A stretch of 61,722 nucleotides of DNA. Source: a virus. Positions 8,000-16,864 of the stretch are shown here, piece by piece. Where the stretch lies: IMG/VR virus record IMGVR_UViG_3300017714_000006, positions 1 to 61,722 of that record; one strand, written 5' to 3'. The position numbers were made by a program, and so were the translations under genes. The notes under the pieces were generated by a model. It had not been told where the DNA came from and ran no database searches. It worked only from the letters and a program-made list of their open reading frames with translations. How positions within the stretch are numbered: position 1 is the first letter of the stretch; each line of letters starts with the position of its first letter.

Positions 8000-9163
8000 T
8001 TACTTAAATGATAAGTTACCTGCATTAACGTCAATTTTCGCTAAGTAGTCAGCTGCATTACCAAGTGATGAAGCTTGGTTGTTTAGCTCTACATAACCAT
8101 AACGTGTCATAAATGACACTGTTGGCTCGAAAGTTGCCGGGTCTAATACTGTGCCTGAAGACATAAGTGGGATGTATGGGCAATAGAACGCTGCTGCGTC
8201 GATTTCGCCTTCACCTTTATATCCAACTAGGACTGGTGTAGCATCAGAGGCATATTGATCAACAAATACACGAACAGTGTTATTCAAAGTTCCAACAAAT
8301 TTAGTGTTAGTTGGTGCTTCAAATGGACCTTCAGTTGTTCTTGCGAACGCTGAAGTTGTCGCACTTTGTAGAACAGTTAACATAGTTGGTGAAACAACTA
8401 CATAGTTACCTGCGCCACGACGTGTTCTTGCTGCGATCAAGTTAGCCGCTCTGTTAATAAGAACTGCCAATGCCGCGTGTTGGTCTCCAACGAAAGTTGC
8501 TTGACCTGATACAGCTGACTGATCATATGTGTCAGTAGCCGCGCCTGCTAGTGTGCGTAGTGAAGTTAATACTTCTTGATCAATCTCAGCAGTAATTTCT
8601 TGTGCAAGTGCTTGCATAATTTCTGCTTCAACGTCTAGACCGTGCATTGAATTAGCATCTTGTGCCGCTTCAAAAGTCCAACGTGCTGATAATTTACGTG
8701 TTTTCGCTTCAACTGTTTGTTTCAACACTTGAATTGACATTTTACGTCCAGCTTCTGCTTCTAAAGATGAAGTTGAAGATGGGCCACCTGTTGACGCATC
8801 ACCTGAATAACCTTTTGCAATTGCAAATGGGCTAAGTGCTTCATCACCTGCGGCAACGCCTGCTGCTGCTTGTGAATAACGGATACGCAATGTGTGGATC
8901 TGGCCTACTGGACCAGTCATTGGCTGAACACCAACAAGTTCGTTTGCAATAACTGTCGGCATTACACGTCTAATTACTGGCAAAATTACCTTGTTTAATG
9001 TTGCGATGTTACCTGACATAGTTGAGCCGGCAGCCGCTGATTCTGAAAGATAGCTCTTGGTATTCTCAAGAACTGATTCCATTACCACCTTTTTATTGCC
9101 GTCTAAACCGTCAGTTAGGGCGTCTTTTGTTACGTCCCAATTTTCAAATAAGTTTTGTGACAT
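8000..9163 (-). CDS. 23: Major capsid protein gp23
   Basis: 387 residues with the T4 gp23 signature VIRRVMPTVIANELVGVQPM (about 63-82), followed by TGPVGQIHTLRIRY, and the expected central and C-terminal body. A likely gp21 cleavage site of the T4 type (hydrophobic-x-Glu) is LSE at 39-41, just before SAAAGS, which would remove about 41 residues, fewer than the 65 removed in T4. AAGGAG precedes the ATG. It is the last gene of the head operon and is followed by a strong terminator. It forms the hexamers of the capsid shell. A weak late-like box (AATAAATA on the minus strand at 9346-9353, inside gp22) could give extra capsid mRNA. Confidence 0.97.
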   Translation of the reverse strand: MSQNLFENWDVTKDALTDGLDGNKKVVMESVLENTKSYLSESAAAGSTMSGNIATLNKVILPVIRRVMPTVIANELVGVQPMTGPVGQIHTLRIRYSQAAAGVAAGDEALSPFAIAKGYSGDASTGGPSSTSSLEAEAGRKMSIQVLKQTVEAKTRKLSARWTFEAAQDANSMHGLDVEAEIMQALAQEITAEIDQEVLTSLRTLAGAATDTYDQSAVSGQATFVGDQHAALAVLINRAANLIAARTRRGAGNYVVVSPTMLTVLQSATTSAFARTTEGPFEAPTNTKFVGTLNNTVRVFVDQYASDATPVLVGYKGEGEIDAAAFYCPYIPLMSSGTVLDPATFEPTVSFMTRYGYVELNNQASSLGNAADYLAKIDVNAGNLSFK

Positions 9164-9173
9164 GGTATACTCC

Positions 9174-10283
9174 TTAATTTGTAATGATACCTGCTAATTT
9201 TTTGAGGTTGATAATTTCAGCTTCGCTGCTAGTTTCCTGCGTAGTTGCCGCCTTATCACCTGTGATCTCAGTCGTCTGAGTCTCATTTAGCTGTGTTTTG
9301 TTTGCTTCTGCTTTACTACTATTCTCGTTCAACACTGTTGGCAGATATTTATTAAATGCTGCTTTCAGCTTTGAAGTTTGAACTGATTCAAGTAAGTTTG
9401 TCATTAGCTTACGTTTGTCTTTCGATAAAGGTCCCATTAATTCAGCCATTGCTGTTTCACGTTCGCGACTTTCATTAATTTTAGCAACTTCTTTAGTTGC
9501 TTCTTCAATTTTAGCCTCTCTATCGTTGATCTCTTTGTGTGATTCCTCTAATTGAGTCTTCACGTCTAAAAGTTCGTTTGAAAGTTTAGATATGTGTGTG
9601 CCTTCTGCAAGGTGTGAACCCATAAATTCAGCTGCAAATGTTTCGAATATTTTGCGACCGAACATGTTTTCTTTTGCTGATTTAATATCCTCTTTAAGCA
9701 TACCTAGTTCTGTTTTAATTGTAGATTCTACAATGTCAGCTAGTTTGCCTGAAGATTTGTCAATGAAGTCAGCTTTTGCTTTAGCAATCATATCTTTGCC
9801 TTCGGAGACAAGTTTTACCTTTTGTTCAATAAGGTCTTTCTTATCTTGGTGGAATTCGTTAAGTTCTGAAGTAAGTTGTTCCATAACAAAGTCTTCCAAC
9901 TTCTCAAAGTTTCCTTCTTGAAGTTTTCTGTCTTCGCGGAGTTCTGTAACCTCTTTTTTAAGAGTTTCCATTACAAAACCATCAAGTAGTTCTGCATGTT
10001 CTGAAATCTTACGCTTATACTCTACTTGAGCCTCAACTGCTTTTTGTTTATCTGCTTTGAATTCTTCTAATTCGCCTTTTATTGTTTCAGATAACATGCT
10101 ATCAAGTGCGGACACCATCTGCTCTTTATCTGTTTCATAACGATTAGCGAATTCTTCGCGTAATTCAGTTGTGATCTCTTCACGAGTTTCAGCTAGTTTT
10201 TCATTCCATGCTTCGGAAAGTGTTGAACGCACTTCTTCTGATAGGACTTCTGAACTTAGGAGTTGTTCTATTGCATGAGCCAT
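9174..10283 (-). CDS. 22: Prohead core scaffold protein gp22
   Basis: 369 residues, nearly all helical and highly charged, with long predicted coiled coils (for example ELREEFANRYETDKEQMVSA and KLEDFVMEQLTSELNEFHQD). It lies exactly between the prohead protease and major capsid genes, as gp22 does in T4. Many Leu/Ile-x-Glu sites fit degradation by gp21 during maturation. The C-terminus is Thr/Glu-rich and ends in a short IINLKKLAGIITN segment, where T4-like scaffolds have the capsid-interacting end. The start overlaps the gp21 stop as TAATG. The assignment rests on order and protein type. Confidence 0.9.
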   Translation of the reverse strand: MAHAIEQLLSSEVLSEEVRSTLSEAWNEKLAETREEITTELREEFANRYETDKEQMVSALDSMLSETIKGELEEFKADKQKAVEAQVEYKRKISEHAELLDGFVMETLKKEVTELREDRKLQEGNFEKLEDFVMEQLTSELNEFHQDKKDLIEQKVKLVSEGKDMIAKAKADFIDKSSGKLADIVESTIKTELGMLKEDIKSAKENMFGRKIFETFAAEFMGSHLAEGTHISKLSNELLDVKTQLEESHKEINDREAKIEEATKEVAKINESRERETAMAELMGPLSKDKRKLMTNLLESVQTSKLKAAFNKYLPTVLNENSSKAEANKTQLNETQTTEITGDKAATTQETSSEAEIINLKKLAGIITN

Positions 10284-10921
10284 TACTTTCTCCTAATATC
10301 TAGTGATTCAATGAACTTTAATACCTCTTCCTGGAGGTATTTTTGTGCTGCATCATCTTTGGTTTTAGCGGCGGCAACGTCTAGTAAAATATTACCTCTT
10401 TTGCCATTCATAATTTGTTCATAAAGTGGATCTGGATACGCATCGGGAGCCGATGGGTTTGCAACTATGTCAACCGTTTGGATTTCAAAGTCGCTTACAT
10501 TTCCACTTTCTGTTACATTACCACTTCCACGTGATGATACACCAAGTTTAACACCGTTTTCCAATAAGGTGATACATATCTGCCCCATTGGAGTCGGCAA
10601 TAGTTTTAGTCTTCCATAACCATCATTACCTTGCATCCACATACGTTCAATCATATGCGACACGCGGTCCAAATTAACTTGTAAGTCATCTGGGTGGTCA
10701 GCTTCGCCTAATACTGTAAAACCCTCGTCAATTTTACCTTGAACTGAATTAACAGCCTTAGTAATTTCTTTAACAGGGTAGATTCTTTGGTTCTGATTCT
10801 GTTTATTGCCTTGAACAAAAATACCTTCCATGAACAAGTTCTTGCCACCCTTGCCGTTATCCACGGCTTCGGTAACCATTTTCGCTTGATCAAATGTTAG
10901 GTGTTCTTTTAGCGTAAACAT
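10283..10921 (-). CDS. 21: Prohead maturation protease gp21
   Basis: 212 residues of the T4 gp21/U9/S78-like serine protease family. The His of GEADHPDD (H76) and the Ser of KLGVSSRG (S129 or S130) match the catalytic motifs of the T4 enzyme. FMEGIFVQGNKQNQNQRIYP near the N-terminus is also typical. The enzyme cuts the scaffold, the core proteins and the gp23 propeptide after Leu/Ile-x-Glu. The ATG overlaps the stop of the upstream acidic core gene as TAATG. Confidence 0.95.
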   Translation of the reverse strand: MFTLKEHLTFDQAKMVTEAVDNGKGGKNLFMEGIFVQGNKQNQNQRIYPVKEITKAVNSVQGKIDEGFTVLGEADHPDDLQVNLDRVSHMIERMWMQGNDGYGRLKLLPTPMGQICITLLENGVKLGVSSRGSGNVTESGNVSDFEIQTVDIVANPSAPDAYPDPLYEQIMNGKRGNILLDVAAAKTKDDAAQKYLQEEVLKFIESLDIRRK

Positions 10922-11814
10922 TACTCAGCTTTACCTTTCTTTTCAGCGCCATGGCCTTTAGTCTCCGGTGATAGTTTAGCACCATCTCCTGGATGAGCTA
11001 CGCCCATATCTTTTGCTGATTTGTCTGATAAACCTTTGTCAGATCCTTTGCTGTCTTTAGTCATGTCAACTGCTTTGCCGCCCATGTCATTTTTACCTGC
11101 AACTGGTGATGCTTTACCATCATCGCCTGCTGGCATGTTAACTGGATGCATTGCGCCGTCTTTGCCTACTTTTTTAAGTTCTGCTGCTTCTTCGAGCTCT
11201 TCAGCATCTTCTTCAACAGTTTCTTCGGCTTTTTCAGTAACTTCTTCAGCTTCAGCTTCGGCTTCGTCAGTTGCTTCTAGAGCCACTGTTTCTTCCATTT
11301 CTGGTTCCATTTCTGGTTCCATATCCATTTCTGGATCTTCAGCTGGTGCTTCGTCGTCACCCATGATTTTGGCAAATTCTGCCTTAAGGTCAGATAGTGC
11401 GTCTTCCACACTAACTAATTTGTCTTCAATGTCACCATGCTCTTCGTCATGTGCGTCTATATCGCCGTCCATGTCAATGTCTGCTGGTGCTTCTTCATCT
11501 CCGCCTAACTCTTCTGCTGCTTCCAAGTCGTCCATTTCTGGCTCCTCGTCTTCACCAAAAGCTTCTTCGGCCTCAATTTCTTTTTCATCTGTTTCGATAT
11601 CATCTAGGAAATCATCAGCTTCTTCGTTGCCGATAGCTTCTTCGATATCTTCTTCTGCTACGCCATCTTCAACAATTTCATCTGCTTCGACGATATCATT
11701 CCAGATTTCACGTGCTTTTTCAACGAAAGCCTCGTGTAATAGATCTGAAGCGTTTGCTTCGTCTCCGTTTACTAAGCTCTCAATGATCTTTGTATAACGA
11801 TCTCGAGTATTCAT
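10921..11814 (-). CDS. Very acidic prohead-core-like protein (gp68 position)
   Basis: 297 residues starting MNTRDRYTKIIESLVNGDE. I chose the ATG at 11814 because AAGGAG lies just before it; an open frame extends upstream but has no good ribosome site. The first 50 residues are ordinary and helical; residues about 50-230 are an extreme Glu/Asp/Ala tract with repeats such as EMDMEPEMEPEME; the tail is Lys/Gly-rich. The gene sits between gp20 and gp21, where T4 has the small prohead-core proteins gp67 and gp68. Many Leu/Ile-x-Glu sites suggest it is cut by gp21 and stays as internal peptides. Homology to gp68 cannot be claimed from sequence; the function is inferred from position. Confidence 0.7.
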   Translation of the reverse strand: MNTRDRYTKIIESLVNGDEANASDLLHEAFVEKAREIWNDIVEADEIVEDGVAEEDIEEAIGNEEADDFLDDIETDEKEIEAEEAFGEDEEPEMDDLEAAEELGGDEEAPADIDMDGDIDAHDEEHGDIEDKLVSVEDALSDLKAEFAKIMGDDEAPAEDPEMDMEPEMEPEMEETVALEATDEAEAEAEEVTEKAEETVEEDAEELEEAAELKKVGKDGAMHPVNMPAGDDGKASPVAGKNDMGGKAVDMTKDSKGSDKGLSDKSAKDMGVAHPGDGAKLSPETKGHGAEKKGKAE

Positions 11815-11864
11815 TAGTTGTTCTCCTTTATTCAACAGGTTATAACATATATATTTAAGAAGTC

Positions 11865-11878
11865 TTGGTGTAGACCAA
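11865..11878. other. Small inverted repeat before the acidic core gene
   Basis: TTGGT and ACCAA pair around GTAG. It lies between the terminator at 11891-11914 and the ribosome site of the acidic core gene. A weak late-like TTAAATAT follows on the minus strand. The role is unknown. Confidence 0.3.
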
Positions 11879-11890
11879 CACATAATACAT

Positions 11891-11914
11891 AAAAAACCGC
11901 ACTTTTGATGCGGT
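11891..11914 (-). terminator. Rho-independent terminator after the 66-aa gene
   Basis: On the minus strand, ACCGCA, loop TCAAAAG, TGCGGT, then TTTTT. The 6-bp stem and T-run fit an intrinsic terminator. It lies inside the head operon, so it probably sets the relative amounts of gp20 and downstream head transcripts rather than ending all transcription. Confidence 0.8.
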
Positions 11915-11941
11915 CCGTATTATATTTACCATTTTAGGCGA

Positions 11942-12142
11942 TTATTCGCCGGCTTGACCTGCAGATCCGTAGATATCTTTATAATCTTCTACTCTCTCTG
12001 CATGTTCTGCCTTTGCAAGCTCTTTCATATTACGTAGCTTGTGTAAATGACGTAATGTTAACTTGGGACGCCTAGTATCATCTAGTTCCCATTTGTTGTA
12101 ATTGTCATCTTCTGCATTTTGGGCTAACTCATTAAATCTCAT
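11942..12142 (-). CDS. Small basic protein downstream of the portal (gp67 position)
   Basis: 66 residues with a well-formed block DDTRRPKLTLRHLHKLRNM (about 20-39), a pattern I associate with the small gene next to the portal gene in marine T4-like phages. It is helical and charged. Its start overlaps the end of gp20 by 11 bases. T4 has the prohead core gene 67 here, but gp67 is acidic and this protein is not, so the function remains inferred from position. Confidence 0.7.
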   Translation of the reverse strand: MRFNELAQNAEDDNYNKWELDDTRRPKLTLRHLHKLRNMKELAKAEHAERVEDYKDIYGSAGQAGE

Positions 12143-13799
12143 CTAGATCTCCTTCTGCACCTGCATCATTTCCTAGTGGAGATGTATCGTCGCCTGCATC
12201 AAAGTCTCCTTCGCCTGCTTCATTTTCAACGTCTACATCTGTTGGTTCAAATGTGTCTAGGTCTGTATTTCTAATACCCATACCTCCTAAATCTGTTTGT
12301 GAATCATTAGTAAACGAGTTTTGAGAATTTTCTTCTTTCCACATACGCTCGTTATTAATAAGTTCATCTTCAGTTAATCCAAGATACTTACTTAATATAA
12401 ATCTCTTAGACATGTATGGTGTTGCTTCTATTTGTGAGAATAGACTTGCACGTGCTGTGTCAAGCTCTAGTTCTCTATACTGACTAAAGCTCTGTGGTTC
12501 AATAAAGTTTAATTCAAATAAACTACTTGAAACCTCAATGCCTCTGTTCTTTAAGAACATTTTAAATTCTTTATCTAATGGTGGAAGTAGTGTGTCTTGT
12601 AATCTTTCACAGTATTTGCTGAACCTAAACTCTTGTATCATTGCTGTGCCAACTCGTCCGTCTGTGTATGATGCTGATCCGTCCTCAGCTCCTGTTGGTA
12701 AGTAACTACTTGGTATACGTAGTCCACGCATTAGTTTGTTATTGAAATATTTTAGATCATCAATTTCGCCTAGGTTTTCACCACCTGGTAAAACTTCAAC
12801 TTTAGATCCACGTCCTTCTGCCGTTTGGGCAAAAAAGTAATCTTCCATGATTGACAGCGGGTTATACGCTGCATCCATAACTTTTGTTCCACCACCACTC
12901 ATATTTGGAATACGTGTTTGGTGAACTTCGTTTTTTGTTCGCTCAACAAAACTCATAGCTTTATGCGGTGGTAAGTTACCAACGTCTACATAAAATACTC
13001 TACGCTCTGGAGCTCTTTGAACACGATAGATAATAATACTATCTTCTAATAATTCTTTTTGTTTGTATACTTTAAATACACTATCAAGGATACTGTTACC
13101 AAATGGCCATGCTGCTGTTAAGCCATCGCTTAATGCAATATGTAATACATTTGAGGCATCAACGGCATATTCTGTCATTCCTGATCCGGGTGCGCCTGTT
13201 TGTATAACACCTGCATTACTTTTGTTAGATGTCATTACAGTTGAACTTTGTGATACGTCTGATGTTTGTTTTGTATCTACTACAACCATGTCGTGTAAAT
13301 TTAGACTGATGTTTTTAATTAGATACTGCTCAATATCTTTACCTTTACTTTCGTTAATAATAACTTTAGAAACATCTTGCACATTAACCCAAAACAATTT
13401 GTATGTTTCTGGATCTCTGATAAAAAATTGATCTCCATATTTAATACATGCTCTAAACAAGCCGTGGACTCGTCTATCAAAATCATTAATATTAATCCAC
13501 TGTTTAAGTGCTGTTTCTAATGCATTGATTTCTGATTCAGTTGCACTTTCTTTATAATGAATTTTAAATGGTTGTTTTGTATCTGGATCTGATTGTGTAG
13601 AAAATTCTGCAATAGTATCTAATGCTGAGTTAATCTCACTGTCTTGGTCCATAATATCATATTGAGTATAACGTTCAATACGATTTGGTTGGCCTGAATA
13701 TACTTCAGGTAGCCAACTTGCCCATCTATTTGTTTTAGAAGATCCAAATGCATTTCCGCCCGATGGATCGTATTTTGTAAAGTGTTTTTTCCAACTCAT
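12132..13799 (-). CDS. 20: Portal vertex protein gp20
   Basis: 555 residues. The N-terminal segments WASWLPEVYSGQPNRIERY and YDIMDQDSEINSALDTIAEF are hallmarks of T4-like portals, as is YLPTGAEDGSASYTDG (about residues 370-386). The C-terminus is acidic. It forms the dodecameric DNA channel and starts prohead assembly. AAAGGTAA precedes the ATG, and a late promoter box at 13825-13833 sits 25 bases upstream, giving the head genes their own start separate from the tape-measure genes. Confidence 0.97.
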   Translation of the reverse strand: MSWKKHFTKYDPSGGNAFGSSKTNRWASWLPEVYSGQPNRIERYTQYDIMDQDSEINSALDTIAEFSTQSDPDTKQPFKIHYKESATESEINALETALKQWININDFDRRVHGLFRACIKYGDQFFIRDPETYKLFWVNVQDVSKVIINESKGKDIEQYLIKNISLNLHDMVVVDTKQTSDVSQSSTVMTSNKSNAGVIQTGAPGSGMTEYAVDASNVLHIALSDGLTAAWPFGNSILDSVFKVYKQKELLEDSIIIYRVQRAPERRVFYVDVGNLPPHKAMSFVERTKNEVHQTRIPNMSGGGTKVMDAAYNPLSIMEDYFFAQTAEGRGSKVEVLPGGENLGEIDDLKYFNNKLMRGLRIPSSYLPTGAEDGSASYTDGRVGTAMIQEFRFSKYCERLQDTLLPPLDKEFKMFLKNRGIEVSSSLFELNFIEPQSFSQYRELELDTARASLFSQIEATPYMSKRFILSKYLGLTEDELINNERMWKEENSQNSFTNDSQTDLGGMGIRNTDLDTFEPTDVDVENEAGEGDFDAGDDTSPLGNDAGAEGDLDEI

Positions 13800-13824
13800 G
13801 TTTTAGGTTACCTTTATTATAAGT

Positions 13825-13833
13825 GTATTTATC
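13825..13833 (-). promoter_or_regulatory. Late promoter box GATAAATAC before gp20
   Basis: GATAAATAC on the minus strand; its TAA is also the stop codon of the upstream tape-measure-like gene. The predicted start site near 13820 leaves a 20-base leader with a ribosome site before the gp20 ATG. Confidence 0.65.
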
Positions 13834-16800
13834 TAGAGTTCATCATATCGATGTCAATATTTAAATTGTTCTTCTGACTGATGCGTCTAATTATACCTCT
13901 GAGTGCTATTAATGACTCAAGAGTTGCTTCTTTATTCGCAAGTATACTAGATATTTCCTTACTATTGTTTATTTTACGTGACATTCCGGGATCTGTCAAC
14001 CGTTTATTCATAGCTTCTGTATTTAGGCCGGTCATTTTTAACATGTCTCGGTCTGCTGGTGATGACATGTGTTTAAAGGCAGGGTGTTCTTTGATGTTTT
14101 CAAAAATTCTTGCCTCTTGTGGTATGTAGCCTAATGCTGTAACTACATCATAACCTGTTATACTTTTTAAGTATCCTGCATCATCCATAGCTTCTAGATC
14201 AGATACAAAATCTATCTGCATCTCCTGACTTTCTACATTTGCATTCTTTAACTCTTGCAATCGGCTCATTACTTGGTCAAATGTAACACTTAAACTAGAG
14301 TCTGATTCTGAATTTATATTCTGTATCGCTTGTAATCTCTGTTGCATGATCTGTTGCATTTGCGTAACTGTAAGACTTGCACTCCTACCTACGTATGCGT
14401 CAGTTTCTTTAAATCGCTGTTGCAATTGCTCAATTATAGAAGTTAGATTGTCTGACTTTGCATTCTCTTTAAGATCTTTATTACTAACTATTTGTCCTGA
14501 TTGATTAGGAACAAATAACTCTGCTGTGTTCATTCCTAATTCGTCTCCAACAATGTAAGGGTTTCCTGCCTCAACTGGTCCACCAAATTTCATCTTTTTA
14601 GGTTTGACTTCTAGCATTCCAGATTCAGCAACACTGCCGTCCTCGCCACTGTTTTTATATTCTGTATGTGATATTGTAGTATCACCGTTGATTCCTTTGG
14701 CCTCACCTGCTGTTATTACACCGGTGCCTTCTCCTGTTTTGTTTGTTAGGTTATTATTTGTTAATATGTCTGTCAGGTCTTTATTGTATGCATCACTTGA
14801 CCCATCTGTAATAATTGCATCACCTTCCAGCAACAATATATTTGCACTCATGCCTTGTGTTGCCCATGTATCTGCATCTGTGTTGGATTTCTTCTTTTGT
14901 ATACCTGTTGATACTGTAATCTTTTTATCGGTGTCTTTAAATTTCTCTTCAAAGTCTTTCATTGCAGAAAGCATACGCTGACGCATAACTGGTGTAAGTG
15001 AATTCAATTGTTCTACTGTGTTAGCAACATTATGAATTGTTGTAAACCCTTCAAGGTCAGCCTCTGTTAACATTGCATTATTATTTTGGCTATGCTCTTT
15101 TGCTGTTTTAACTTCTTCTGAGTCTTCAGTTAAAACAACTGGTGCGGTATACTGGTCAGTTTCTCTTACGTTACCTGTTACTGCAATTGTATTGTCTTGT
15201 AGGTTACCACCTATGCCACCAAAGTTATTTTTTTCTTGTTCTGCTAGTGCTGCCAGTGAAGTTAGTTTCTCGGAGCTCTTTCCAAACATATCATACACCG
15301 CGTTAAACATTGTTGCTGTGTGTGCCATGTCCAAAGTGAGTGTTTCTTGCACTTCTAAGAAACGTCTAGTCATATGGTTCATTTCCATAGTTACTTTACC
15401 AGCTGCTTTTAAGTTTTCTTTTTGTTTGGCTTTTTCTTCTGCTAGTGCTCCAGGTTTTGCTAGATTACCAAAGTCACGTTCTAATCCAACGTTTGCTGCT
15501 TGTATCTTAGCTACCATAGACGCTATTGACCCAGCTTGTGCATTAAAGTTAGCAAATCTTTCCATATCAGCACCTTGGATTGCACCAAATATATATTCGG
15601 TGATATCGTTGGCTTCCATATCTCCAGATCTCATCATGTTTTCAAGGCTATCAATAAAGCCAGGATATACTTGATTTAATGCTGTTTCAGAACCTGCCAT
15701 CATTTCTTGCAATCTTCCACTTATATCAAAGTTAGACGGATCATCTGCTTTTTCAAATGCTTCTTGTTGGAACGCATCTAATATTAATTGCATGTATTCA
15801 CTGTCTGGTGCCATCTTACCTAGATTTTGAATAATGCTTCTAGTTGTTTCAGCTTGCCCAGTTAATCCTGCTTGTTCCATAGACATTACTGCTGCTGAAC
15901 CAAATTCATCAAATGATGCTGTAGCTCTACGCATTGCTTCTGCTCTAGTTAAGGCTGTCATGTTTGCTACTGCGCCTGCTTCAATTTGTAAATCAATAAA
16001 TGATGAATTAACTTTAGAAGCACTTTGGTTTAGGTCTTTGTTTACCATTCCTGTTCGACGTGCATATGTTAAGTATTCTGCATACTGTGACATCATGTCT
16101 TTGCTTGCCAATCCTAGATCGCCAAAGTTCTCTACTGATTCATCTAGTGCTGAATAGAACTTTGTAAACTGTTGAACACCTTCTGACATTGTTCCACCAA
16201 GTCCTAGCATACCATCACCAAACTGTTGAATATTATCAATCAATGATGTATATGATACACCTGCTGACAGCGTTCGTTTACGCAAGTCATCAAATGCTTC
16301 TGCTCCACCTGAGTATGTAACACCGGAGTCAATTATTTTTGCTTGAGCTCCTGCAAACTGTTCTATCTTGGCTGCATTCCAACCTGCATATGCTAACATG
16401 GCATCAATGGCTATGTTCGTTCCTGTTCCTAATGCATTTGCCATTGTTTCAGATATATTGAATTTAGAAAATAATTTTTTAGTAACTTTTTCAGAACCTT
16501 TTGCCAAGGATTTACCTGCATCAACTACTGCTGTCAATGGCTTTTCTGTTTGTCCAAAAAACCTTGCAGTCTTCATTAATCCTGATGTAGCATTAACTAC
16601 TTGTTTGTTCCATTCTACTCTAGTTTGTGCTTCTTCATCTTCTTTTCTATTATCTTGAGTTTGTGCTATTAGTAGGTCTGATAATTCTCGTTGTAGGTCA
16701 TTAACATTCCCACCTACTTTAGACATCATCTTATTTAGATCTCGATCAGTCTTATTCTGTGCGGACATGTAGGCAACAATTCTATTTGCTGTTTCTTCTG

Positions 16801-16864
16801 ATGCCCATGCTGGAACTTGAACTACTGATCCACCAATATCTATATTATTCATTTTATCAGCCAT
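13829..16864 (-). CDS. Tape-measure-like tail protein B (1011 aa)
   Basis: I use the ATG at 16864, which has GGGAG nine bases upstream and forms a TAATG overlap with the gene before it. Long helical regions rich in Ala, Met and Gln fill most of the protein. Around residues 761-790 it has GGPVEAGNPYIVGDELGMN then AELFVPNQSG, the C-terminal motif common in phage tail tape-measure proteins. Its N-terminal motif PAWASEETANRI is shared with the 17511-20549 protein. T4 has one tape measure (gp29, 590 aa); here two proteins of about 1010 aa lie near each other. It probably lies in the tail lumen and sets length. Which of the two is the true ruler cannot be decided. Confidence 0.7.
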   Translation of the reverse strand: MADKMNNIDIGGSVVQVPAWASEETANRIVAYMSAQNKTDRDLNKMMSKVGGNVNDLQRELSDLLIAQTQDNRKEDEEAQTRVEWNKQVVNATSGLMKTARFFGQTEKPLTAVVDAGKSLAKGSEKVTKKLFSKFNISETMANALGTGTNIAIDAMLAYAGWNAAKIEQFAGAQAKIIDSGVTYSGGAEAFDDLRKRTLSAGVSYTSLIDNIQQFGDGMLGLGGTMSEGVQQFTKFYSALDESVENFGDLGLASKDMMSQYAEYLTYARRTGMVNKDLNQSASKVNSSFIDLQIEAGAVANMTALTRAEAMRRATASFDEFGSAAVMSMEQAGLTGQAETTRSIIQNLGKMAPDSEYMQLILDAFQQEAFEKADDPSNFDISGRLQEMMAGSETALNQVYPGFIDSLENMMRSGDMEANDITEYIFGAIQGADMERFANFNAQAGSIASMVAKIQAANVGLERDFGNLAKPGALAEEKAKQKENLKAAGKVTMEMNHMTRRFLEVQETLTLDMAHTATMFNAVYDMFGKSSEKLTSLAALAEQEKNNFGGIGGNLQDNTIAVTGNVRETDQYTAPVVLTEDSEEVKTAKEHSQNNNAMLTEADLEGFTTIHNVANTVEQLNSLTPVMRQRMLSAMKDFEEKFKDTDKKITVSTGIQKKKSNTDADTWATQGMSANILLLEGDAIITDGSSDAYNKDLTDILTNNNLTNKTGEGTGVITAGEAKGINGDTTISHTEYKNSGEDGSVAESGMLEVKPKKMKFGGPVEAGNPYIVGDELGMNTAELFVPNQSGQIVSNKDLKENAKSDNLTSIIEQLQQRFKETDAYVGRSASLTVTQMQQIMQQRLQAIQNINSESDSSLSVTFDQVMSRLQELKNANVESQEMQIDFVSDLEAMDDAGYLKSITGYDVVTALGYIPQEARIFENIKEHPAFKHMSSPADRDMLKMTGLNTEAMNKRLTDPGMSRKINNSKEISSILANKEATLESLIALRGIIRRISQKNNLNIDIDMMNSR

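Noticed and set aside
11021-11797. 258-aa serine-rich frame on the plus strand
   Set aside because: It is the antisense shadow of the acidic prohead gene: GAA/GAT codons read backwards give Ser/Phe/Ile codons. The minus-strand gene has a ribosome site and fits the operon.
11815-11883. Upstream extension of the acidic core gene to 11883
   Set aside because: The extension has no ribosome site and would start next to the terminator at 11891-11914; the ATG at 11814 has AAGGAG.
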